From contig NZ_JAJISB010000012.1 in the NCBI RefSeq assembly GCF_021245735.1, positions 124,001-188,000 on the forward strand: a stretch of 64,000 nt of DNA, given 5' to 3'. Positions 42,444-52,383 of this stretch are shown in pieces; the first letter of the stretch is position 1, and each line of letters opens with the position of its first letter. The position numbers and the translations under genes are program-made. The notes below the pieces were generated by a model. That model did no database searches and was not told where the DNA came from. It saw nothing but the letters and a program-made list of their open reading frames with translations. The DNA is from Brevibacillus daliensis. Its GTDB lineage: Bacteria; Bacillota; Bacilli; Brevibacillales; Brevibacillaceae.

Positions 42444-44237
42444 ATGGGAAGCATACGGAGATATATGACCTTTGTTGGGCCATATAAAGGAAAGATTATT
42501 TTAACAATTTGTATCGGTATTGTGAAGTTTGGAATTCCTCTTCTCATGCCGTTAATATTAAAATATGTCATTGATGATTTAGTTAGCGGCACCATGTCGA
42601 TGGATCAGAAGCTTAGAAATCTGCTGTGGGTTATGGCAGGTGCTTTTTTCATTTTTACTGTCGTTCGAGCACCAGTAGAGTACTATCGACAGTATTTTGC
42701 ACAATGGACATCAAGTCGCATTTTATATGACATCAGAAATCAGTTATTTAGCCACTTACAAAAATTATCCATGCGATTTTACAACAATAATAAAGTGGGC
42801 GAAATCATCTCCCGCGTCATTAATGATGTTGAGCAGACACGTAGCTTTATTGAGACGGGGCTCATGAATGTGTGGCTTGACTTGATTACAATTGGTATTA
42901 CTTTGACGATCATGTTTTTTATGGACGTGGAATTAACGTTGATTGCTATTGTGGTTTTACCGCTATACGGCTTCTCTGTTAAGTTTTTTTACAAACGATT
43001 GCGTCAATTAACGAGAGAGCGTTCTCAAAGGCTAGCCCAGCTACAGGGACATTTGCACGAGAGAGTGAATGGAATTTCGGTAACACGCAGTTTTGCCTTG
43101 GAAGAGTATGAAGGTGAACAGTTTGAAAAAAAGAATCATAAATTTCTTGATAAAGCACTAGAGCAGACCCGGTGGAATGCATATACCTTCTCTGTTGTGA
43201 ATTCTATTACTGATGTTGCTCCCTTGTTAGTGTTAGGATATGCAGGTTATCAGGTTATTACAGAGACGATGACCGTAGGAACCTTAATGGCTTTCTTTGT
43301 CTATCTGGAAAGGCTTTATACACCATTGCGCCGATTGGTCAATTCATCTACCACATTGACACAGGCAATAGCATCCATGGACCGTATGTTTGAATTTATT
43401 GATGAGCAATATGACATTGTAGATCGTCCAAATGCCAAGCCTATTCCGGTTCAACCTGAAACCGGGCGAGTAAAAGGTGAGGTTGTATTTGATAACGTCT
43501 CCTTTGCATACAATAACGATGGAGATCATGTATTGCATGATATCAATTTAAGAATCGAACCAGGAGAGACAGTAGCGCTCGTTGGAATGTCGGGTGGAGG
43601 TAAATCTTCTCTGATCAGTCTCATTCCACGCTTTTGGGACGTAACAAAAGGGCGTATTCTCATAGATGGTATTGATGTTCGCGATGTTACTCAGCAAAGC
43701 TTGCGGGAACAAATCGGAATCGTGCTGCAAGACAATATTTTGTTCAGTGAGTCTGCAGGGACCAATATTATGATGGGAAATCCTGAAGCGACAGAACAGG
43801 AAATGCTTGATGCAGCCAAGGCAGCAAATGCTCATGATTTTATCAACGAGTTACCCCATGGCTATCGTACAGAGCTCGGAGAACGAGGTGTCAAACTGTC
43901 GGGCGGTCAAAAACAACGAGTTGCCATTGCCCGTGTTTTTCTTAAAGATCCAGCTATCCTGATTTTGGATGAAGCCACTTCTGCACTTGATCTAGAGTCC
44001 GAACACATGATTCAGGAATCACTTGCGAAATTGGCTAAAGGTAGAACAACAATTATCGTTGCTCATCGTCTATCAACAATTACACATGCAGACAAGATTG
44101 TAGTATTGAAAGACGGCGAGATTGTTGAAATGGGTAAACATGAAGAATTGTTACAAAAAGAAGGCGTGTATCATACACTTTGGAACGTACAGGATTTCGG
44201 TCAGCCAATTGAATTGCCAGTGTCCCTACGAGGGTAA
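42444..44237 (+). CDS. ABC transporter, fused membrane and ATPase domains (YgaD-like)
   Basis: A 597-residue half-transporter of the exporter class: six helices (about 15-310) then an ATPase with Walker [11 protein letters not shown], signature [16 protein letters not shown], Walker [14 protein letters not shown] and the H-loop VAHRLST. It probably dimerises to export lipids or drugs. GAAGGAGGAGC precedes the ATG. Position corresponds to ygaD in B. subtilis. Confidence 0.92.
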   Translation: MGSIRRYMTFVGPYKGKIILTICIGIVKFGIPLLMPLILKYVIDDLVSGTMSMDQKLRNLLWVMAGAFFIFTVVRAPVEYYRQYFAQWTSSRILYDIRNQLFSHLQKLSMRFYNNNKVGEIISRVINDVEQTRSFIETGLMNVWLDLITIGITLTIMFFMDVELTLIAIVVLPLYGFSVKFFYKRLRQLTRERSQRLAQLQGHLHERVNGISVTRSFALEEYEGEQFEKKNHKFLDKALEQTRWNAYTFSVVNSITDVAPLLVLGYAGYQVITETMTVGTLMAFFVYLERLYTPLRRLVNSSTTLTQAIASMDRMFEFIDEQYDIVDRPNAKPIPVQPETGRVKGEVVFDNVSFAYNNDGDHVLHDINLRIEPGETVALVGMSGGGKSSLISLIPRFWDVTKGRILIDGIDVRDVTQQSLREQIGIVLQDNILFSESAGTNIMMGNPEATEQEMLDAAKAANAHDFINELPHGYRTELGERGVKLSGGQKQRVAIARVFLKDPAILILDEATSALDLESEHMIQESLAKLAKGRTTIIVAHRLSTITHADKIVVLKDGEIVEMGKHEELLQKEGVYHTLWNVQDFGQPIELPVSLRG

Positions 44238-44242
44238 GTATC

Positions 44243-44274
44243 TCAAGCTGCGATTCTCGCAGCTTGGGTTTTTT
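44243..44274 (+). terminator. terminator after the ABC transporter gene
   Basis: CAAGCTGCGA and TCGCAGCTTG pair across a 2-nt loop region, followed by GGTTTTTT. Confidence 0.85.
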
Positions 44275-44350
44275 CCGTAGATGAAGTTATTCATTCTCTG
44301 ATTTTGAATGAACGGTGCAGGAGACATAGCTAGAGCAAGGAGTTGAGAGT

Positions 44351-45565
44351 ATGGAGGTATGGAAACGCAATTTATATGTCCTCTGCGGCGCATTGTTTAT
44401 CGCAATGGTAGGAATGAGTATGGTAATGCCGTTTTTGCCGTTGTTTATTGAACAGGAATTCAATATCACCGATCCAGATGAAGTCACTACCTGGGCAGGA
44501 ATCATTTTCGGGGCGAATTTTTTGACTGCAGGTCTTTTCTCGCCAATATGGGGAAATTTGGCGGACAAGTATGGACGAAAAATCATGATTTTACGTTCTG
44601 GATTTTTAATGTCAATTACGATTGGTCTAACTGGACTAGCAGGAAACGTATGGCATCTATTATTCCTGCGGCTTTTAAATGGAACGATTGCCGGAATTAT
44701 TCCTGCAAGTAATGCTTTGGTTGCTTCAACTGCACCAAGAGAGAAATCAGGTTGGGCATTGGGAGTGTTACAATCCAGTGTTGTGTCGGGGTCTATTATG
44801 GGACCTTTTTTTGGTGGGCTTTTAGCTGATATGGTTGGGTATCGTGTGGTATTTTTAATAACAGGTGGATTATTATTTATTGCGAGCCTTATCATTACCT
44901 TTGCCGTAAAAGAAGAATTCACTCCTCTTCCTAAAAAGGAGCAAACCAGTTTGCGGGAAGACTTTAAGATGATGTTTTCAAGTAAAACCTTGCCTGTTTT
45001 ATTTGCCGTTACGGTCATGATTCAACTTTCATTGAATGGTATACTTCCTATTCTGCCTCTATATGTGAAAAGTTTAGTTGGGGATAGCAACAATATAGCG
45101 TTTTTTGCAGGTTTAGTTACAGCTGTGACTGGTTTAGCTAATGTTATGTCATCACCTACATTAGGAAAAATAGGGGATAGAATCGGACCACACAAAGTAT
45201 TGCTGGGTAGTCTATTACTATCAGCAATTGTTTTTATCCCGACAGCAATGGTAGAAACGTATTGGCAGTTGCTTCTATTACGATTTATTGCTGGTTTATG
45301 TCTCGGTGGATTAATGCCGGCAGTCACCTCTTTGTTGCGCAAAGTAACGCCATCCCATATGGTGAGTCGCGTATTTGGTTACAATAATAGTTTTCTAAGC
45401 CTAGGCAATATGATAGGACCAGCCACCGGTGGTTATGTCGCTACATTTTTCGGTTATCATGGTGTTTTTTATATGACCAGTATCTTGTTGCTCCTGACAT
45501 TCTTCTGGTTCTTGTATGTGGTTAGACATGGATTCCAGCCTTCTAGTGAAAGAGAAGAGCTGTAA
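44351..45565 (+). CDS. MFS multidrug efflux transporter, DHA1-like
   Basis: A 404-residue 12-helix exporter. Motif A is seen as GNLADKYGRKIM, with SPIWG before it, and the motif C region follows as GSIMGPFFGGLLAD. The overall length and motifs fit multidrug pumps of the NorA/Bmr/YttB group. AAGGAG lies 8 nt before the ATG. Last gene before the accessory region. Confidence 0.88.
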   Translation: MEVWKRNLYVLCGALFIAMVGMSMVMPFLPLFIEQEFNITDPDEVTTWAGIIFGANFLTAGLFSPIWGNLADKYGRKIMILRSGFLMSITIGLTGLAGNVWHLLFLRLLNGTIAGIIPASNALVASTAPREKSGWALGVLQSSVVSGSIMGPFFGGLLADMVGYRVVFLITGGLLFIASLIITFAVKEEFTPLPKKEQTSLREDFKMMFSSKTLPVLFAVTVMIQLSLNGILPILPLYVKSLVGDSNNIAFFAGLVTAVTGLANVMSSPTLGKIGDRIGPHKVLLGSLLLSAIVFIPTAMVETYWQLLLLRFIAGLCLGGLMPAVTSLLRKVTPSHMVSRVFGYNNSFLSLGNMIGPATGGYVATFFGYHGVFYMTSILLLLTFFWFLYVVRHGFQPSSEREEL

Positions 45566-46027
45566 AAAAATAAAATATGCAAACTTCCGAACGAGAAACA
45601 GAACAGAAAGTATCTGGAACGTAAGTAAAAATATGCAAACAAAAAAGACGACCCGCTGATGTTATTAAAAGTTATAAGAAGTCCACTCTAACTAATAAAA
45701 ATAAGCAATTAAATATGATGTTAGCTATTTTATCAGTGAAAAAGAATGGATAGAGGTCTCAGAAAACTTCTGAATCTCTATCCATTTCGCTTTGTTATTT
45801 ACAACAACATTTTTACATGGAAAGTTGAATGATGTTTATTGAACGATCGAACCCGTTAGCCACTCATGCAGCGCTACTGCATGAGTGGCTAACGGGCAGT
45901 TTTGCTTAATCTTTAAAGTCCCAATAGTGGAATAAACATTAAAACCAAGAAGGTATTTGTTCTATAACGAAGAATAATCTTATCGAATGCTCCCTGTCAC
46001 ACGAATAATGATGAAGGAGAGGATCGG
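45566..46027. other. noncoding junction into the accessory region
   Basis: No ORF is supported. It holds the inverted-repeat element described next and a hairpin of GTTAGCCACTCATGCAG with its complement (45856-45895) whose outer arms end CCCGTTAG/CTAACGGG. Confidence 0.6.
45744..45861 (+). repeat. hairpin-bearing repeat, left copy
   Basis: Contains AATGGATAGAG...CTCTATCCATTT (a hairpin), then TATTTACAACAA, and ends ATCGAACCCGTTAG. The same blocks recur in inverted orientation at 61428-61514. The left copy has about 37 extra bases before the final block. Possibly a MITE or insertion sequence relic. Confidence 0.7.
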
Positions 46028-46492
46028 ATGGAAAAGTTGATCGAGGAGTACAGCCAAGACTATGCGCTGCTGCGAGAAGCCATCGAAGGATTGTCTGAGG
46101 AAGAGCTGCGTTTCCAACCTGCACCGGATAAATGGAGCATCCATCAGATTGTGATCCATGTGACGGATGCCGAAATCCTGTCGACACATCGGATGAGAAA
46201 AGTCTTGGCGGAGGAAGAACCGCTTCTGTTATCATTTGATCAGGAAGCCTTGGCGGATAACCTGGGATATGAACGGTTGGACCGCGAGCAGCATCTGCTC
46301 CTGTTCCAAATGCTTCGGGCCAGCATGCTGCCACTTCTGGAAAATCTGACTCCCGAGCAGCTTGAGCGGGTCGGGGAATATCCCGATGGAGCGCGGTACA
46401 CGTTCAAAGAGCTGCTGGAATTGCGCGTCCAGCATGTCCGTGACCACCTCGCCCAGATCGAGCGGGTAAGGCAGGCATATCGGGAGGAATGA
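46028..46492 (+). CDS. DinB-like metal-binding protein
   Basis: A 154-residue four-helix-bundle protein of the DinB/YfiT superfamily. It has DKWSIHQIVIHVTDAE (first metal His) and RVQHVRDHLAQIERV (last His pair), consistent with a bound metal; some relatives are thiol-dependent transferases. AAGGAGAGGATCGG precedes the ATG. Its DNA is clearly richer in G+C than the core genes to the left, a sign of horizontal transfer. Confidence 0.85.
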   Translation: MEKLIEEYSQDYALLREAIEGLSEEELRFQPAPDKWSIHQIVIHVTDAEILSTHRMRKVLAEEEPLLLSFDQEALADNLGYERLDREQHLLLFQMLRASMLPLLENLTPEQLERVGEYPDGARYTFKELLELRVQHVRDHLAQIERVRQAYREE

Positions 46493-46783
46493 ACGATGCA
46501 CTTACGGAATCAAACGCAATACGCCCTGATATGGGAATGATTACACCTGTTGACAATTCGAAAATGAGATTCGCCATGACATTTAGGGTTAATGCTATAT
46601 CTGGTGTCCTATATACTGTTCTCCCTTGTTTTGTTAACTTAGAGGGAAGGACAGGTTGGGGTCCATTCAGCAGAAATATGTTTAGCGGCATGTAGATCAA
46701 ATGTTGAACTATGTAGAATAGTGGAGGAGCCAACATTAGTTGGTTCCTTATTTGTTTTGAAAAAATATTTGGTTTAAACCCTA
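46493..46783. other. intergenic DNA without a supported gene
   Basis: A 68-codon plus frame starting inside the DinB stop region has no ribosome binding site and no recognisable family; overlapping minus frames look equally random. I see only decayed sequence. Confidence 0.5.
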
Positions 46784-47221
46784 TTATTGTTGAGGGGCTT
46801 CTTCTGATAATTGAATTATCCATAGATGAAATTTCCAAACAAGCCACATAAATAGGATATAGCCGAAAAAGGAATAAAAATGCCGCCATTCGCTGCTGTG
46901 GGCAAACCATCCCAGTTTTTCAGCTATCTGTTCAATTCCAGCCGCTATTATGCCGAAAAACAGGACGATTCCCTTTCTTTGCCATGAGTTAATCGACTGC
47001 AAGCAGTTCAGAAAGATAGCTGTAACAATCGGCAATACACACAGAGTAAACATAATATTGATTTTAAAAATATCGGAAAACGGCCTCACAGGAAAAGAAT
47101 ACAATTGCTTCTCCACTAAGATGAGATCCAGATAAGTTCCCAACCAAGAAACAAATATCATTGTTGGAACATAAGATTTAAGTTTCTGTCTAAAAGATGG
47201 CTGTTTTGGCCATGACCGCAA
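46784..47221 (-). CDS. small integral membrane protein, CBO0543-like
   Basis: A 145-residue protein with about four helices (TMIFVSWLGTYLDLILV, INIMFTLCVLPIVTAIFL, GIVLFFGIIAAGIEQIAE, FGYILFMWLVWKFHLWII), similar in layout to the CBO0543 family of Firmicutes membrane proteins. I choose TTG at 47221 because GGAGAAAG precedes it inside the DUF2515 gene, giving a 32-bp overlap and likely translational coupling. A longer ATG form from 47269 is possible. Confidence 0.65.
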   Translation of the reverse strand: MRSWPKQPSFRQKLKSYVPTMIFVSWLGTYLDLILVEKQLYSFPVRPFSDIFKINIMFTLCVLPIVTAIFLNCLQSINSWQRKGIVLFFGIIAAGIEQIAEKLGWFAHSSEWRHFYSFFGYILFMWLVWKFHLWIIQLSEEAPQQ

Positions 47222-48377
47222 GTTCGACTTTCTCCAGTGTTTTACAGTATTTATGATAGATCTCCCCATTTACATTTTTTTCTTGGTTGATAAAGTAGGT
47301 TAAGATTTTCCAATCCTCAAACCAATCCTCGATTTCCGCTTCACCATGCTCAATATTTTTCCAAGCGTACTGTAATTTTGGGCTGAATAATCGATTGGCC
47401 CCAGCTTTCAATTGACAATTATCTGTTCGCCTCTTATAGGGAGTTCCAGGCATAGATGGCACAGATTCGTTTACGTCGTTAAACAGATGGGGCCAGTAAT
47501 CTTTACGGGAACCCGTATGTGGATGATCCGCCGCCCAGTTTATTACGCCCTGTAGAATTTCAGAACTGCCAAAAAGCACGGAATATAATCTTTTACCCAA
47601 TAATATGCGTTCTTGAAGGGAAGCAAAATGCTGAAGCGTTTGGCCGATAAGGTCAGGTACCTGCCCGGGAACCTTGTTCATATTGTTACAACATGGGAAA
47701 AGAATTTGATTTAAACTCAATAAATCCTGGACTTTGAACTCTTTCGTATTCAGAACCGTTTTTTGATAATGGGGATTCTGTATCACCCTTTTTTCCAGAT
47801 AGCTCTGCTCGTTGATGACTAGGGCAATCGCCAGAAGATAGCGGTCTCCATTTTTCCAGAAATAATTCCACATAACCTCCATAAAGACGGATACATGAAA
47901 AAAAGAAAGCAGATAGAACAAGCTCGCTTCTCTTTTCAAACTTTCCTCATACAGCAATAATTGAGGATAGATATCTTGGAAAATCAACCAATTGCCGCGC
48001 TCCAAAAACAGAAAATAATCCTTCTGTTCCGCGTCGGAAAATAATTTGGACAGAAGCTCTCCCTTCAAATCCGTCATATTCCAGCCGCCATTTCGCGACA
48101 CCATGTGACCCAACAAGGCCCAGTGTATCTCCGGATATTTTCGATAGTAGTCAAAATACGCCGTAGTCCGCGTTACATTGTTCAAGTTTAGCCGGCGTGT
48201 GCATTCTTTAATTTGACGAATCAATATTTGATCTTGTTCGGGTAATTCCGCTCCTTTCTTGAGAGGCTTGTTGACATCTTTCAATCTCTTCTTCAATTCT
48301 TTTTTTATTTTAAGAAAAGGCGAAAATTGACTTTGTTTAAACCGGTCAAATTTCTTCTTCAGGATCTGGATTCCCAT
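47190..48377 (-). CDS. DUF2515 family protein
   Basis: A 395-residue protein of the DUF2515 (YppC-like) family of Bacillales, function unknown. Features are a basic N-terminus, CTRRLNLNNVTRTTAYFDYY, HWALLGHMVSRNGGWNMTDL and GTPYKRRTDNCQLKAGANRL. It has no signal peptide. AAAGGAGAGGAG precedes the ATG. It is divergent from the terpene cyclase gene with a 93-bp gap and overlaps the downstream membrane protein gene. Confidence 0.83.
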   Translation of the reverse strand: MGIQILKKKFDRFKQSQFSPFLKIKKELKKRLKDVNKPLKKGAELPEQDQILIRQIKECTRRLNLNNVTRTTAYFDYYRKYPEIHWALLGHMVSRNGGWNMTDLKGELLSKLFSDAEQKDYFLFLERGNWLIFQDIYPQLLLYEESLKREASLFYLLSFFHVSVFMEVMWNYFWKNGDRYLLAIALVINEQSYLEKRVIQNPHYQKTVLNTKEFKVQDLLSLNQILFPCCNNMNKVPGQVPDLIGQTLQHFASLQERILLGKRLYSVLFGSSEILQGVINWAADHPHTGSRKDYWPHLFNDVNESVPSMPGTPYKRRTDNCQLKAGANRLFSPKLQYAWKNIEHGEAEIEDWFEDWKILTYFINQEKNVNGEIYHKYCKTLEKVELAVMAKTAIF

Positions 48378-48470
48378 GCTTTCTCCTCTCCTTTAAAGAA
48401 CCCTTCGTCTGAAAATGAATAGAGTGGATATAGGCAGTACACTTGGGTTTTAGAAAGGTATGTTTGAAAT

Positions 48471-50363
48471 ATGAAAGAAAAAATTGAATTAGAAATTAAA
48501 CGTATAATCCATCTATTGCAAAAAGCTCAATCAGCTGACGGCGCCTGGCGTTATTGTTCGGAAAGCGGACCACTAACCGATGCATATATGATAATCCTAT
48601 TACGGACCTTGATGATTGATGACGAGGAGTTAATTAGAAGTTTGGCTGATCGCATTACCAAAAGGCAGGAGAAAAACGGAGCCTGGAAGCTGTTTCATGA
48701 TGAAGAGGAAGGAAATTTGTCTGCAACCATTGAAGCATACTATGCCCTGCTTTTTTCAGGGCACAGCCGGAAAACGGATGAGCACATGCAATTAGCAAAA
48801 AAGTTTATAGTAACCAAAGGAGGAATTTCGGAGGCAAGTATGCTAACAAAAATCCTTCTTGCCTTGACAGGGCAGTATCCTTGGCCGGGATACTTTCAAA
48901 TCCCGGTTGAAATCATCCTGCTGCCGAACTGGTTCCCCATCAATTTCTTCGATTTTGTCGGATATGCAAGAGTACACATCGCACCGATATTGATCGTTGC
49001 AGACCGAAAGTTCGTAATGAAAACAAAAAGAACACCAGACATGTCCGATCTTCGAAAAAACGACCTTCCAACAGCATTGGGCAACCATCCATATCTGACA
49101 AATCAACGATCCCATGAATACCGTGCGCATCTTAACACGATCTTGGATGGTTTGAAGAATCTTCCTTACCTTCCGTCGCAAATCCATAATATGGCGCTAC
49201 GTCAGGCTGAACGCTTTATACTGGAAAGAATTGAACCGGATGGAACCTTGTACAGCTATTTCACTTCCACGTTTCTTATGATATTCGCTCTACTTTCCCT
49301 TGGATATTCGCCCAATCATCCAGTGATCACCCGTGCGATTTCAGGGCTGAAAGCAATGACTTGCCTGACCAAAGGACAGTTTCATATTCAGATTACGACA
49401 TCAACGGTCTGGAATACCGCTTTATTGGCTCATGCTATGCAAGCAACCGGGGTTTTTGCATCTGACCCTACAGTTCAAAAAGCTGGCCGCTATTTACTCT
49501 CTCGCCAGCATCATAAATATGGTGATTGGATGATGAAAAATCCTTTTGTATTACCAGGCGGATGGGGTTTTTCCAATATCAATACCATCAATCCCGACGT
49601 CGATGACACAACGGCTGCATTAAGAGCAATAAGCAAATTAAGAGAAACAGACCCGACCTTCCACCATTCATGGGATCGAGGTCTCAATTGGCTGTTATCG
49701 ATGCAAAACGCCGATGGAGGCTGGCCGGCATTTGAGAAAAATACGGATAAAAGAATAGTAAACTGGCTTCCCTTCGATGCGGCAGACGCAGTTAGTACAG
49801 ACCCTTCTACGGCAGATTTAACAGGTAGGACTTTGGAGTTTCTTGGCAACAGTGCAGGATTTACCATCGGCCATCCCCAGATTCAAAGAGGGGTGGAGTG
49901 GCTTCTAAACAACCAAGAAGCCAACGGCTCTTGGTACGGACGTTGGGGCATTTCTTACATTTACGGCACATGGGCCGCTGTTACCGGCCTAATTGCTGTT
50001 GGAGTCTCTTCCGAACATCCTGCAATTCAGAAAGCAGTACAGTGGTTATTAAAAATCCAGAATGAAGACGGGGGGTGGGGAGAGTCATGTAAGAGCGAAA
50101 TTGTTAAAACATATGTTTCTTTAGGTGTCAGTACACCTTCTCAAACCGCGTGGGGAGCGGATGCCCTCATTTCAGTGTTCCAAAAACCAATTCCGGCGAT
50201 TGAACGTGGAATTCAATTTTTAATTGATTCCGAAAAAAATCAGGACTGGACGCTCTCCTATCCGACAGGATCCGGATTACCCGGCGGTTTTTACTTTCAC
50301 TACCACAGCTACCGGTACATTTGGCCTTTGCTTGCTTTAGGTAATTATAAAAAGAAATATTAA
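48471..50363 (+). CDS. sqhC: squalene-hopene / tetraprenyl-beta-curcumene cyclase family triterpene cyclase
   Basis: A 630-residue class II terpene cyclase. The catalytic DxDD motif is DVDD at residues 376-379 (NPDVDDTTAAL), and several QW repeats are visible (QNADGGWPAFE; QEANGSWYGRWG; QNEDGGWGES). Length and lineage are close to the B. subtilis/B. megaterium enzymes that cyclise tetraprenyl-beta-curcumene or squalene to sesquarterpenoids or hopanoid-like lipids, so a hopene product should not be assumed. No squalene synthase lies nearby. AGAAAGG precedes the ATG. Confidence 0.93.
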   Translation: MKEKIELEIKRIIHLLQKAQSADGAWRYCSESGPLTDAYMIILLRTLMIDDEELIRSLADRITKRQEKNGAWKLFHDEEEGNLSATIEAYYALLFSGHSRKTDEHMQLAKKFIVTKGGISEASMLTKILLALTGQYPWPGYFQIPVEIILLPNWFPINFFDFVGYARVHIAPILIVADRKFVMKTKRTPDMSDLRKNDLPTALGNHPYLTNQRSHEYRAHLNTILDGLKNLPYLPSQIHNMALRQAERFILERIEPDGTLYSYFTSTFLMIFALLSLGYSPNHPVITRAISGLKAMTCLTKGQFHIQITTSTVWNTALLAHAMQATGVFASDPTVQKAGRYLLSRQHHKYGDWMMKNPFVLPGGWGFSNINTINPDVDDTTAALRAISKLRETDPTFHHSWDRGLNWLLSMQNADGGWPAFEKNTDKRIVNWLPFDAADAVSTDPSTADLTGRTLEFLGNSAGFTIGHPQIQRGVEWLLNNQEANGSWYGRWGISYIYGTWAAVTGLIAVGVSSEHPAIQKAVQWLLKIQNEDGGWGESCKSEIVKTYVSLGVSTPSQTAWGADALISVFQKPIPAIERGIQFLIDSEKNQDWTLSYPTGSGLPGGFYFHYHSYRYIWPLLALGNYKKKY

Positions 50364-50813
50364 ATATCTCTTTATGTTTTTTATGTTTCACAAGGGTCTA
50401 TGGATAAGGATTATACTCTGGATGAAAATAGAAATTTTATGGTTTTGCCGAGGCTCATACCACTAATGAAATTCAATCTTGATGGGAGAATCAACGGTTC
50501 ACTTAGAGATCCCACCCACATTTAAGTAACATTCTGCTTATTCGAGCAATCGTTGTTTAATATGATTATACGTCTGGTCATTTGCTAAAGGAAACTTTTA
50601 TGCAGGAACCGCTTCGAGACTACCCCTTTTTTGATTTCATCAAAGTAACGGGCAGAATTGTAATAGTTGGAAAACTTCTCAAAAAAACAAATTCACCTGA
50701 TTCTACCCCAGGCAGAGGGAAAGTTTTAAAACTAATGGAACTCGTTAGTTAAAGTTCAAAACAAAGGACCTCATTTTTTTGACTGAAGTCCTTTGTTTTG
50801 GTCGAGGAGGTAG
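50364..50813. other. noncoding DNA with a hairpin
   Basis: No gene is supported. A 50-codon frame at 50600-50752 has AAAGGAAAC before its ATG but no recognisable content. CAAAACAAAGGAC (50757-50769) and GTCCTTTGTTTTG (50788-50800) form a terminator-like stem next to the CotA remnant. Confidence 0.5.
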
Positions 50814-50957
50814 TTATTTTCTATTAAGAGTCATCGACTTCAGATAACGGCCATTAACTTCGAAGTAAGTCCAGTCATTGCTTCGCTTTATAGGGGATAA
50901 TGTCTTGGGAATAGGCAGTTCATCAACAAATTTTTGCAACTTTATCTTTTCGGGCAT
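50814..50957 (-). pseudogene. remnant of a CotA-like multicopper oxidase (N-terminus only)
   Basis: A 47-codon minus-strand frame starting MPEKIKLQKFVDELPIPKTL, then KRSNDWTYFEV. This closely resembles the first 35 or so residues of CotA spore-coat laccases (KFVDALPIPDTLKP...TYYEV as I remember it). The rest of the about 510-residue enzyme is gone: the frame ends with TAA and a hairpin follows. GGGAGG is still present 12 nt upstream. Confidence 0.6.
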
Positions 50958-51066
50958 AAGGATGGAAAACCTCCCTGCTGTTATGATCAACTAAGTTAGT
51001 TTATGAACGTGAACTTGTTCATTATGTACTGAGCTAACGGAGATCGATAGCTTAATACTCACGTAG

Positions 51067-51122
51067 AACGGCAGCCTGTTTAATAGGCTGCCGTTTTCTC
51101 AACTAACGGGCAATTATACTTA
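51067..51122. repeat. hairpin plus CTAACGGGC module
   Basis: AACGGCAGCCT and AGGCTGCCGTT form a stem, followed by TCTCAACTAACGGGCAATTA and TACTTAAT. The tail matches 45888-45911 (CTAACGGGCAGTTTTGCTTAAT) and the hairpin-plus-tail matches the complex at 61391-61438. Confidence 0.55.
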
Positions 51123-51192
51123 ATACAGTCCACTAAATTATGGTAAAATAGATCTGAGTATTTTAATAACCACAGCATCGAAGGAAATTACT

Positions 51193-51741
51193 ATGGATGA
51201 TCAATGGAGGATTTCTAAACATGACCCAGAATGGAAAAGTCTGTTCAATGATATCGCTTCAAAATTAAGAACTTCTTTGGGGGAGTTGGCAATTCGTATT
51301 GATCATGTCGGCTCAACATCGGTTGTTGGTTTGGACGCAAAGCCAATCATTGATATCCAGATATCTATATTGAATTACGATGATATATTAATCTATAAAA
51401 CTAAGATTGAACAAGTGGGGTTCGTTTTACGGGAAGAAAATCCCGATAAAACAAAGAGGTATTTTCGGGAAGTACTAGGGACTCGCAGAACTCATATTCA
51501 TGTAAGGCAGGCAGGAAGTTTTTCTGAACAAGTCACTTTACTCTTTAGAGATTATTTACGACTACACCCTGCGGATTGTTTAAGGTACGCTCAAGAAAAG
51601 CATCAATTAATGGATCTTTATAAAAATGAACGTCCAAAATATGTGGAAGGAAAAGGACCTATCGTTTGGGATATTTTAAATAGCGTTAGATTAACTAATT
51701 CATATGGATCCTCACTTTATTGGTTGGGTAGAACAGTTTAA
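51193..51741 (+). CDS. GrpB family protein
   Basis: A 182-residue member of the GrpB/UPF0157 family, which has a nucleotidyltransferase-like fold. IRIDHVGSTSVVGLDAKPII is the diagnostic G-S-T-S block, followed by DIQISI and RTHIHVRQAGS. Molecular role undefined. AAGGAAATTACT precedes the ATG. Confidence 0.88.
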   Translation: MDDQWRISKHDPEWKSLFNDIASKLRTSLGELAIRIDHVGSTSVVGLDAKPIIDIQISILNYDDILIYKTKIEQVGFVLREENPDKTKRYFREVLGTRRTHIHVRQAGSFSEQVTLLFRDYLRLHPADCLRYAQEKHQLMDLYKNERPKYVEGKGPIVWDILNSVRLTNSYGSSLYWLGRTV

Positions 51742-51809
51742 AGTACCCAATCAGACGATACGAAACACCTCGTGGATCGAAACTATTATTAATAAGTTTA
51801 AAAAATGAC

Positions 51810-51831
51810 GGCTACCATTTTAGGTAGCCGC
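51810..51831. terminator. hairpin between GrpB and GNAT genes
   Basis: CGGCTACC and GGTAGCCG form an 8-bp stem. The T-rich tail is better on the minus strand, so its direction of action is unclear. Confidence 0.4.
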
Positions 51832-51863
51832 TTTGATGACTTCAATATGTGGAGGTTACATAT

Positions 51864-52355
51864 ATGTTAAAAATACGAAATGCAAAGATAGAAGATTTGC
51901 CTCAACTTTTAGCCATTGAACAGCTTTGCTTTTCAAAAGAAGAGGCTGCAACGAAAGAAGCAATTGAAAAGCGCATAGAGTTGATTCAGGATAGCTTTTT
52001 TGTAGCTGAAGAGGATGGGGAAATCGTAGGTTTCGTGAATGGACCAGTGATTGAAACAGCATTCATAACTGATAATTTGTTTAATGATATAAAGGAAAAT
52101 CCAGCAACTGACTGGCATCAAAGCATTTTAGGATTAGCAGTTGCTCCGCATTTTCAAAAACGTGGCGTAGCATCAAAGTTACTTACGCATCTAGAAAAGG
52201 AAGCAAGAGTGAAAAAGCGTGAAACAATAACACTTACTTGTAAAGAGAGCCTAATTTACTTCTATGAAAAACATGGATATCTCAACAAAGATGTTTCAAG
52301 CTCTGAACATGCTGGAGCAACCTGGTACAACATGAGTAAAGAATTGCGGTTATAG
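51864..52355 (+). CDS. GNAT family N-acetyltransferase
   Basis: A 163-residue acetyltransferase resembling the arylalkylamine/serotonin N-acetyltransferase-like group. Its acetyl-CoA loop is PHFQKRGVASKLLTHLEKEA, with LGLAVAP before it and YEKHGYLNKD near the end. GGAGG precedes the ATG at 51864. Substrate unknown. Confidence 0.86.
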   Translation: MLKIRNAKIEDLPQLLAIEQLCFSKEEAATKEAIEKRIELIQDSFFVAEEDGEIVGFVNGPVIETAFITDNLFNDIKENPATDWHQSILGLAVAPHFQKRGVASKLLTHLEKEARVKKRETITLTCKESLIYFYEKHGYLNKDVSSSEHAGATWYNMSKELRL

Positions 52356-52383
52356 AGATGCTCCCAGCAAAGCCTTACTTAAG

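Noticed and set aside
45856-45895. Attachment site or integrase target at the long palindrome
   Set aside because: No integrase or tRNA gene is nearby, and a hairpin or terminator is the simpler reading.
46493-46910. Overlapping plus and minus frames after DinB
   Set aside because: No ribosome binding sites or recognisable domains; treated as decayed sequence.
50600-50752. 50-codon frame with AAAGGAAAC before its ATG
   Set aside because: No recognisable content and low coding character; left as part of the intergenic description.
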